Positions 58,046-64,000 of a stretch of 64,000 bases of DNA are shown here, piece by piece. The stretch lies in NCBI RefSeq assembly GCF_001274785.1, contig NZ_LHPI01000003.1:62001-126000 (forward strand), given 5' to 3'. The position numbers were made by a program, and so were the translations under genes. The notes beneath the pieces were generated by a model that saw only the letters and a list, made by a program, of their open reading frames with translations, was not told where the DNA came from and did not search any database. The stretch's first letter is position 1; the number at the start of each line of letters is the position of its first letter. This stretch comes from Vibrio hepatarius. Its GTDB lineage: Bacteria; Pseudomonadota; Gammaproteobacteria; Enterobacterales; Vibrionaceae.

Positions 58046-59398
58046 CTACTCTTCAGGATCATCTTCGCTGGCATACTCTTCGCGCTTCAAGCCGTATTTT
58101 TTCATTCTTAAATAGAGGTTTTTACGTGGGATATCCAAGTGCTCAGCGGTATCGCCAATATGGCCTGAAAACCTCGCCAACGCATGATGCAGTACTTGTA
58201 GCTCAAACTGCGCCAACTGGTGGGCTAAGCTTGTACACTCTGGTTTGTTACTGACATTGATGAGGTCTGAGATCCCAAGCGTAATACGGTCAGCTTCATT
58301 CATTAACTCGCGCACGTTCCCCGGCCAATCGTGGGCAATTAACTGCTGAAAATGTAATGGTGATAACGGCGGGGCTTTCTTTCCTAAGCGCGATTCTGAC
58401 TCGTGAATAAAATGACTCAACAGCAGCGGGATGTCGTCTTTTCGCTCTCTTAGCGGCGGAATATCCAAACTAGCCACGCTCAAGCGGTAATATAAGTCCT
58501 GACGAAAACCACCTTTTTGCGACAAAGCCAAAAGGTCTTCTTTCGACGCAGACAGTACTTTCAGATCCACATGAACCAGCTGATTACTGCCAACACGTTC
58601 CAACTCCCCTTCCTGAATCACACGCAGCAGACGGATTTGCGCCGATAATGGCATGCTCTCTATTTCATCGAGAAATAAGGTTCCGCCAGACGCGTATTCA
58701 ATCTTACCGATGCGCTTTTTACTCGCGCCTGTAAAGCTGCCTTGTTCGTGGCCAAACAGTTCCGATTCGATTAAGTTTTCAGGCATCGCGCCACAGTTAA
58801 TTGCAACAAACGGCTTATCTTTACGCTCTGACTGCGCATGCAACGTTCGGGCAATCTTCTCTTTACCCGTACCAGTTTCACCATTGATCACGATATTAAC
58901 GTCGGCATTCGCGAGAGTAATCAGGCGCTGCTTGAGCTTCACCATCGCTTCCGACTGTCCAAGCAGCACTTCATCAAGTGATATCTGTCGACGTGAGCTC
59001 TGCTTTAAGCGGCGATTCTCTAATGTCAGTTGACGGTGCTGAATGGCTTTAGTCACCAGGCCGATTAAGTGCTCCGGCCGCAATGGCTTCTCTACAAAAT
59101 CGAACGCGCCGAGCTTAATACATTGTAATGCGGTTTCGATATCTGCATGACCAGAGATCAATATGACTGGGATTTCCTCGTCGATTTGGCGGATATGTTC
59201 AAGAAACGTCACCCCATCCATATTGGGCATGCGAATATCCGAGACAATCGTCGCGTCACAACCATAACTGATGCAAGGCAACGCTTTGTCTGCTGAGGGG
59301 AAAGCGTTGACGCGAAAACCATTCAGTTCAAGGATTTCACTTAAGCTTTCTCTGAGTTCTTTGTCGTCTTCGACGAGAATGATGGATGCTTGAGACAT
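58046..59398 (-). CDS. sigma-54-dependent response regulator, PgtA-like
   Basis: A 450-residue activator. The receiver domain (1-125) has IILVEDDKELRESL and VSDIRMPNMDGVTFLEH with the phosphorylated Asp. The AAA+ domain (about 145-375) has GETGTGKEKIARTLH (Walker A), ELFGHEQGSFTGASK (the GAFTGA loop in a GSFTGA form), and GTLFLDEIESMPL (Walker B). The C-terminal Fis-type helix-turn-helix is HIGDTAEHLDIPRKNLYLRMKKYG. The order PgtC-, PgtB-, PgtA-like genes upstream of an importer suggests it activates that importer with sigma-54. Its start overlaps the kinase gene by 58 bp. DctD is the nearest alternative family name. Confidence 0.88.
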   Translation of the reverse strand: MSQASIILVEDDKELRESLSEILELNGFRVNAFPSADKALPCISYGCDATIVSDIRMPNMDGVTFLEHIRQIDEEIPVILISGHADIETALQCIKLGAFDFVEKPLRPEHLIGLVTKAIQHRQLTLENRRLKQSSRRQISLDEVLLGQSEAMVKLKQRLITLANADVNIVINGETGTGKEKIARTLHAQSERKDKPFVAINCGAMPENLIESELFGHEQGSFTGASKKRIGKIEYASGGTLFLDEIESMPLSAQIRLLRVIQEGELERVGSNQLVHVDLKVLSASKEDLLALSQKGGFRQDLYYRLSVASLDIPPLRERKDDIPLLLSHFIHESESRLGKKAPPLSPLHFQQLIAHDWPGNVRELMNEADRITLGISDLINVSNKPECTSLAHQLAQFELQVLHHALARFSGHIGDTAEHLDIPRKNLYLRMKKYGLKREEYASEDDPEE

Positions 59399-61377
59399 AT
59401 CGTCACCTCCGTTCCTTGGTTAACTTGCGACGTGACATGAATGCTTCCGCCAAAGTCCTGAATAATATTGTGTGTGATGGACATACCCAGTCCTAGCCCT
59501 TTCCCCACGTCCTTAGTGGTAAAAAAGGGTTCGAAAATCTGTTTGAGTTGTGAGCTTTCGATGCCGCAACCGTTATCTATCACTTTGATTTCAACTTCAT
59601 CACCGTTTTGCTGAGCATTAATGCAAATCTTCGGCTCCTCTTGCCCGTCAACTCGCTCCAGCGCTTCAATACTGTTGCTGAGCAAATTGACCATCACTTG
59701 CTCCAAACGAACTTCGTTTGCTAGCACCTGCAAAGCCGCATCAACATCGAGTTCAACCCATGAAGACGGGATGTTTTCCGTAAACAGCTCCAACGCATTT
59801 TCAATCACAGGGCGTAACTTAACGGCTTGATTGTAGTCATCAGCTTTACGTGCAAACGATTTTAAATGCTGACACAGTTTGGTCGCTCGGTCAGTAATCT
59901 TATTGATTTTACTTAGTTTATCCTCCGCTTTGGCCACATCGTTGCCAGCGAGATACTGCTCAGCTAAGTAAGTGTTAGAGCGAATCGCCGCCAAGGGCTG
60001 ACTAAACTCATGCACGATACCCGTGGTTAGCTGACCAAGCACTGCCAGTTTACCCGCTTGGATCAACTCATCTTGGGTATCTTTGAGGGTTTGCTCGGCT
60101 TGTTTGCGCTGCTGAATTTCGACCACCAGCTTCTGGTTAGTCGCTTCCAACGTTTCGGTGTAACGACGCAATTCTTGCGACTGGTAGTTAAACAAGTTGG
60201 TCGCATCCGCCAAAGACGCAACCTCATCTTTGCCAGAAACGTGAATCATATTTTGCGGTTGACCTTCCGCTAGGTGGCGCATGCTTCGAAGTACATAAGC
60301 GAGTCGATGCAAGATGTGATACTTCAAGTACCACGCCATCGACACTAATAGCGTGAGTATCCCCAGCAGAGCCAAAGTCAGTTGAGTTCGACTGTTGTCT
60401 AGCGTTTTGGTGAGCTCAGCGGTGGTCTCACGGTTAGCCGTTTCGGCATCGACGATGGCTTGGTCGATGATCAGCTTGATTCGTTGAATCAGCTGGCGGT
60501 TATCTTCCAGCAAAGTTTGGTTTTGCTCATCAAGCACTAACACCCGTAGACTTCGGTCTAATGCATTGTCAGAGCCGCTCACGTGCTCCTCTAAACTCTG
60601 CGCCATTTGCCGCAATGTAATGGTGCTCGGGTTGCTTCTTAGCACCGAGATTTGCATCTCGATCGCGTGCATGTTCTCGTCGATCATACTTTGCGCAGCC
60701 AGTACATCGTTGCGCGAGCTGAACAAAGGCACTCGCTGAAGCAAGTCCAGCACCAAGTTCACGTCCGCTTCAAACTTGAGTAGTTGAGCCTGAATATTGG
60801 CTTCGGCGGCTAACTGGTCTAACTCCCTGTCACTGAGTGACTGGCTGCCCTTAAAACCAAACACCAGTTGTGCGAGGTTGTATTGGCTCTCTGCGGTAAG
60901 CGGCGCTACCTCATCGACAAAATCGATTTGCAGCCAATGCAATTGTTGGCGCAGTTGATCCTGACGCTCCCGCAGTTTGAGTTTTTCCTGACTGTTGGCA
61001 AACAAGTTAGCGACATTCACTTCGAGAGCCTCAACCAACGCTTGCAACTCGTTACGACGATTATCGGTTAAGCCAGATTGAGCCAGCTCGCTAAGGATCG
61101 GTAGGCTTTTCTTGAGGTTAACTTGCGCTCGAGTCAGCGCCAACACCGAATCCGCTGACGCCAGTTTCGACGCATCGGTGGTGATCATGCCGCCAATATG
61201 GGCAATTTTTGCTGCAGAGGTAAGAACGGGTAGATGCTCGTGCACCGTCACTTCAACGCTGTCCGCCACCTGATAGAAGGTGAAAAAGTTAATCAGCACC
61301 ACCCCACCTGCGATACCACCTGACAACGCGAACAGTAAGAAAATCTTGGTCGCGATACTGTGTCGTTTTTTCATCAC
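59341..61377 (-). CDS. sensor histidine kinase, PgtB-like
   Basis: A 678-residue membrane kinase, close to Salmonella PgtB in size. The first membrane helix is at about 10-33, a long periplasmic helical region runs to about 335, and the second helix is LALLGILTLLVSMAWYL. A HAMP-like linker, a coiled coil (about 405-445), and the H-box GIVHEFSQPLAAIRSNTYL follow. The ATPase domain has VMVNLLSNSIEALERV (N-box), VIDNGCGIES (G1) and GKGLGLGMSI (G2). It overlaps the regulator gene by 58 bp and the upstream binding-protein-like gene by 4 bp. The signal is probably passed from that periplasmic partner. Confidence 0.87.
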   Translation of the reverse strand: MMKKRHSIATKIFLLFALSGGIAGGVVLINFFTFYQVADSVEVTVHEHLPVLTSAAKIAHIGGMITTDASKLASADSVLALTRAQVNLKKSLPILSELAQSGLTDNRRNELQALVEALEVNVANLFANSQEKLKLRERQDQLRQQLHWLQIDFVDEVAPLTAESQYNLAQLVFGFKGSQSLSDRELDQLAAEANIQAQLLKFEADVNLVLDLLQRVPLFSSRNDVLAAQSMIDENMHAIEMQISVLRSNPSTITLRQMAQSLEEHVSGSDNALDRSLRVLVLDEQNQTLLEDNRQLIQRIKLIIDQAIVDAETANRETTAELTKTLDNSRTQLTLALLGILTLLVSMAWYLKYHILHRLAYVLRSMRHLAEGQPQNMIHVSGKDEVASLADATNLFNYQSQELRRYTETLEATNQKLVVEIQQRKQAEQTLKDTQDELIQAGKLAVLGQLTTGIVHEFSQPLAAIRSNTYLAEQYLAGNDVAKAEDKLSKINKITDRATKLCQHLKSFARKADDYNQAVKLRPVIENALELFTENIPSSWVELDVDAALQVLANEVRLEQVMVNLLSNSIEALERVDGQEEPKICINAQQNGDEVEIKVIDNGCGIESSQLKQIFEPFFTTKDVGKGLGLGMSITHNIIQDFGGSIHVTSQVNQGTEVTICLKHPSFSSKTTKNSEKA

Positions 61378-62570
61378 TGACCATCCTTATTGACGTCTAA
61401 ACTCAAACGTTCAACGCGTTCAATCGCATCGTTGAGGCTTTGAGTCAGCTCTTCTTGCCACTGTGTGGTTAATCGCTGATAGAAGTTGCTATAACGATTA
61501 TTCGGACTCAGTTCTTGGTTTAACTTCGGGTCTCGTGCGACGGATTCATCAATCGGGATTTGAGTCACTTGGCGAAAGATCTGCTGTAACTCAGCACGCT
61601 GTTCAAGGTTCAGTTCACGTCTGTCTATCTCGTGCCACGCGTGCCAAAAGGTTTGTAAGGAAGTTAAACGCTCGGTGACAAACGCATCGAATAAGCGATT
61701 GACCAGATGATAGCGTTCAGCAGAAAGTTGTTGGTCAAAGCGATTTACAGAATGTTCATTTTGGCTGGCTGCTTGCTTTAGCGACAGGCGACTCAGCGAA
61801 GGAGAAGAGAGCAGCCGTTGTCCGCTGTCTCCGAGTAGAAAATCAATAAACTGTTGTGCCGCCGCCGTTTGTTGAGTGTTAGCGCTTAACGCAATTTGAG
61901 CAGGCACCAGTGGCGTGTTAGGCAGTGCAGCATAACCGACGTTCTCGCCTTCGTCCTTAGCGTTTTTATAGAAGAAGTCCACTACAGGCGCAACAGCAAA
62001 ACGCTGCTTAATAATGCCCTGACGCACGCCAAAACTGCGCGCGGTAATGGTCGCTAAATTACCACTCAGTTGAGCGATTAGCGCCCACCCCTCTTGCCAG
62101 CCGTATTGCTGTAATATCAACTCAATCACGATATGGTTAGTACCCGATCGCGAAGGCGCACTGAGCGCGACTTTGCCTTCAAACTGCGGAGAGAGCAGTG
62201 TTTCCCAGCTATCGGGTTGAGGCAAATTGTTACTGGCGAGCGCTTCTTGATGCCAGAAAAAACCAAACTCCGACCACGCAAACGTCACTGGTGCTTGGAT
62301 ATAACCCGCCTGCTGCATCAACGCCATTGCATCGGATGAAGAAACCCACACCAGGTCTGGTTCAGGCTGGCGTTTCTGCATTAAGTGCGCGATCAGTGCT
62401 GGAGTTTTCTTATTGATAAAGCGTACGTCTGAGCTAGGATACTCACGCTTAAACTGCTGAGAGACTTGAAAATAAAAGCGTTCAGGGAAAGAGGTGATAA
62501 CAACCGTTTCAGCCAATGAAGAAAGAGATGCAAGCAGCAACCCCAAGTAAATCCATAACCTAATTAACAT
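61374..62570 (-). CDS. periplasmic sensor-partner binding protein, PgtC-like
   Basis: 398 residues from ATG 62570 (AGGAGA 8 bases upstream); an earlier in-frame start at 62639 would bury the signal peptide. The signal peptide is MLIRLWIYLGLLLASLSSLA, cleaved before ETVVITSFP. The fold parallels the importer's own binding protein: RFINKKTPALIAHL, LSAPSRSGTNHIVIELILQQYGWQEGW, ARSFGVRQGI and FIDFLLGDSGQRLL. Length and gene order match PgtC, which helps PgtB detect phosphoglycerates in Salmonella. It is the first gene of the regulator group; the upstream 162-bp repeat ends the unit. The ligand here is unknown, but likely the importer's substrate. Confidence 0.85.
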   Translation of the reverse strand: MLIRLWIYLGLLLASLSSLAETVVITSFPERFYFQVSQQFKREYPSSDVRFINKKTPALIAHLMQKRQPEPDLVWVSSSDAMALMQQAGYIQAPVTFAWSEFGFFWHQEALASNNLPQPDSWETLLSPQFEGKVALSAPSRSGTNHIVIELILQQYGWQEGWALIAQLSGNLATITARSFGVRQGIIKQRFAVAPVVDFFYKNAKDEGENVGYAALPNTPLVPAQIALSANTQQTAAAQQFIDFLLGDSGQRLLSSPSLSRLSLKQAASQNEHSVNRFDQQLSAERYHLVNRLFDAFVTERLTSLQTFWHAWHEIDRRELNLEQRAELQQIFRQVTQIPIDESVARDPKLNQELSPNNRYSNFYQRLTTQWQEELTQSLNDAIERVERLSLDVNKDGQ

Positions 62571-62628
62571 TGTCAATCTCCTATCCCTTACTGACAACAT
62601 TAACCAAACCGCAACAAAAATAAAACAT

Positions 62629-62790
62629 ATACCAATCACAGTGAGTAAATGATCAGATATAGCGTCGGAAAAACACTTGAGAACAAGGCAAAATTTTTTG
62701 ATAAGTAGTTATTCTACAATCAAAAATTTTAACGCAGTTATCGAGTGCTTTAACAAGCTAGGATGAGCAGTTATTTACTACGATTGGTAT
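62629..62790. repeat. 162-bp palindromic interspersed repeat, copy 2
   Basis: Same length, orientation and ATACCAATC/GATTGGTAT termini as the copy at 4982-5143, with about 11 differences. It lies upstream of the PgtC-like gene, so it is not within a coding unit. Confidence 0.85.
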
Positions 62791-62833
62791 TACTTATCTC
62801 GCCATACGCAACATTGTGAATCGGCGAGATAAA

Positions 62834-62855
62834 AAAGGCTCCTGTCGGAGCCTTT
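62834..62855 (-). terminator. intrinsic terminator of rnd
   Basis: The stem AAAGGCTCC/GGAGCCTTT with loop TGTC; on the minus strand it runs into TTTTTTATC. A 10-bp inverted repeat, TTATCTCGCC/GGCGAGATAA, lies just beyond it. Confidence 0.85.
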
Positions 62856-62857
62856 CG

Positions 62858-63973
62858 TTAAATCATTTTATTGAGCTTTTCGCCGAGTAATTCTAAGCGC
62901 CAGCCCTGCATCAGATCCGGCAACCTTGAAGGATCACGGTCTTTTTTCCATACCCAACTGATGAGCTGATTCAGTTGCTTCTTCGAAGCTAAAAACTCCG
63001 TCGCCAAACCCGATGACTGCGATGCGTGTTTCACTTCATCTTTGAGTTTCTTAAACAGCTGCTTATAACTCGGCATATCCATCAAACGCTCTATTTTCGC
63101 CGGATACTCTTCAGCCGGAATGTTTTTAGCCGCTTTAACAATAGAGATAATTCGCGCTGAGTGACGACCAACCGAACGTGGGTCGATGCCTTCTTGCTCC
63201 ATACGTTGGCGATTTTTAATCCCTAAACGCGCAACCGTTAACAGGTCGTTTTCTTTAAAAACAAAGTTCAGAGCCAGGTCTCGGCGAATTGCTTCTTTGT
63301 AGCGCCAAGTTGCCAAAGGCTTGAGTATCGCTAGCTCACTCGGTTTAAGCTGCCAAGCGCCCTTAATATCAAGGTATGCTTGGTCTGGGTCGACATTTTT
63401 CACACGTTTCGCCGCCAACAAATCACTCTCTTGTTGCGCCGCTTCCCACCAACCCGCTTCTGTCACTTGTTGTTCCAACTTTTCAAAAAGTGGGTATAGG
63501 TAATAAACGTCAGCCGCCGCGTATTCAAGTTGCTTAGTGGACAGTGGTCTTGCCAACCAATCGGTGCGAGATTCACTCTTGTCCAGTTCAACGCTCAGGT
63601 AAGACTCCACCAGCGAAGCAAAGCCAGTTGATAGACCATGCCCTAAAAACGCCGCCATCACTTGTGTGTCAACCATAGGGTAAGGCAAACAACCAAAGCT
63701 GTTCTGAAACACTTCCAAATCTTCACCGCACGCGTGCAACACTTTAAGGACAGAGGTGTCTTTCAACAGCTGTTCGAAAGCACTCATATCTTCGATGGTT
63801 GTCGGGTCAATCAAGGATAATGTCTGGCCGTCATAAAGCTGAATCAAACCGAGCTGAGGATAGAACGTTCGCGTACGAACAAACTCAGTATCCAGCATAA
63901 CGATGTCGGTATCTCTTGCCTGCAAACAGACCGTTTCTAATTGTTCCGATTGGGTGATGATTTGATAATTCAC
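62858..63973 (-). CDS. rnd: ribonuclease D
   Basis: A 371-residue 3'-5' exoribonuclease that trims tRNA and small RNA ends. The DEDDy exonuclease has VMLDTEFVRTRTFYPQLGLIQL (first Asp/Glu), LHACGEDLEVF, VDTQVMAAFLG, and YAAADVYYLYPL with the Tyr/Asp of motif III. An HRDC domain (about 205-290: LKPLATWRYKEAIRRDL) and a second helical module follow. The start is GTG 63973 with GAGAA upstream, 27 bp from the window edge. Confidence 0.95.
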   Translation of the reverse strand: MNYQIITQSEQLETVCLQARDTDIVMLDTEFVRTRTFYPQLGLIQLYDGQTLSLIDPTTIEDMSAFEQLLKDTSVLKVLHACGEDLEVFQNSFGCLPYPMVDTQVMAAFLGHGLSTGFASLVESYLSVELDKSESRTDWLARPLSTKQLEYAAADVYYLYPLFEKLEQQVTEAGWWEAAQQESDLLAAKRVKNVDPDQAYLDIKGAWQLKPSELAILKPLATWRYKEAIRRDLALNFVFKENDLLTVARLGIKNRQRMEQEGIDPRSVGRHSARIISIVKAAKNIPAEEYPAKIERLMDMPSYKQLFKKLKDEVKHASQSSGLATEFLASKKQLNQLISWVWKKDRDPSRLPDLMQGWRLELLGEKLNKMI

Positions 63974-64000
63974 TAAGTTCTCGCTGTGAAGTTAAATGCG

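Overview
The window looks like chromosomal DNA of a Vibrio, or a very close relative in the Vibrionaceae. The evidence is the order and sequence of its core genes: yceD-rpmF-plsX-fabHDG-acpP-fabF-pabC-mltG-tmk-holB-tatD, rluC next to rne with a long rne leader, mlc opposite pykA, cheV, ptsG, and a rhombosortase. I cannot name the species from sequence reading alone. No rRNA, tRNA, CRISPR array, integrase or insertion sequence was found.

Layout. 1-4.9 kb: 3' part of a dGTPase-like gene, add-like deaminase, tapT, rhombosortase (rrtA), rhlE. 5-14.3 kb: a catabolic island for N-acetylgalactosamine/galactosamine, with two AgaR-type repressors and an operon for an AgaVWEF phosphotransferase system, deacetylase AgaA, deaminase/isomerase AgaS and tagatose-bisphosphate aldolase AgaYZ. 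14.4-21.6 kb: sohB, yciK, and the SOS mutagenesis cassette imuA-imuB-dnaE2 behind a near-perfect LexA box. 21.7-26.5 kb: an A+T-rich accessory block whose core is two adjacent reverse transcriptases on the minus strand. It fits defence-associated reverse transcriptase type 3 (DRT3). Directly downstream lies a candidate structured RNA with a small GAAA hairpin abutting an ACACAC tract and a terminator-like hairpin. 26.5-35.3 kb: a DUF2301-like membrane protein, cheV, mlc, pykA, a patatin phospholipase, a 30-residue YnhF-like protein missed by length cut-offs, two outer-membrane-type proteins, and ptsG. 35.7-48 kb: the tatD to yceD lipid/replication cluster on the minus strand, then yceF and rluC. 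48-53.6 kb: rne with its leader, and a SulP transporter. 53.6-62.6 kb: an ABC importer (ATPase, fused permease, binding protein) with a PgtA/PgtB/PgtC-like two-component system and a good sigma-54 promoter candidate ahead of the binding-protein gene. 62.9 kb to the end: RNase D.

How it works together. The aga island should import and phosphorylate GalNAc/GalN and convert it to triose phosphates; the tagatose-6-phosphate kinase step has no gene here and is probably done by a kinase elsewhere. Mlc, PtsG and pyruvate kinase tie the middle section to glucose uptake and glycolysis; candidate Mlc-like and HexR-like operators lie upstream of ptsG, and a HexR-like one upstream of pykA. The transporter at 53.6-62.6 kb probably takes up a phosphorylated organic compound and is induced through sigma-54. 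A 162-bp palindromic repeat occurs twice (about 5.0 and 62.7 kb). The most interesting system is the two-RT locus with its candidate template RNA.
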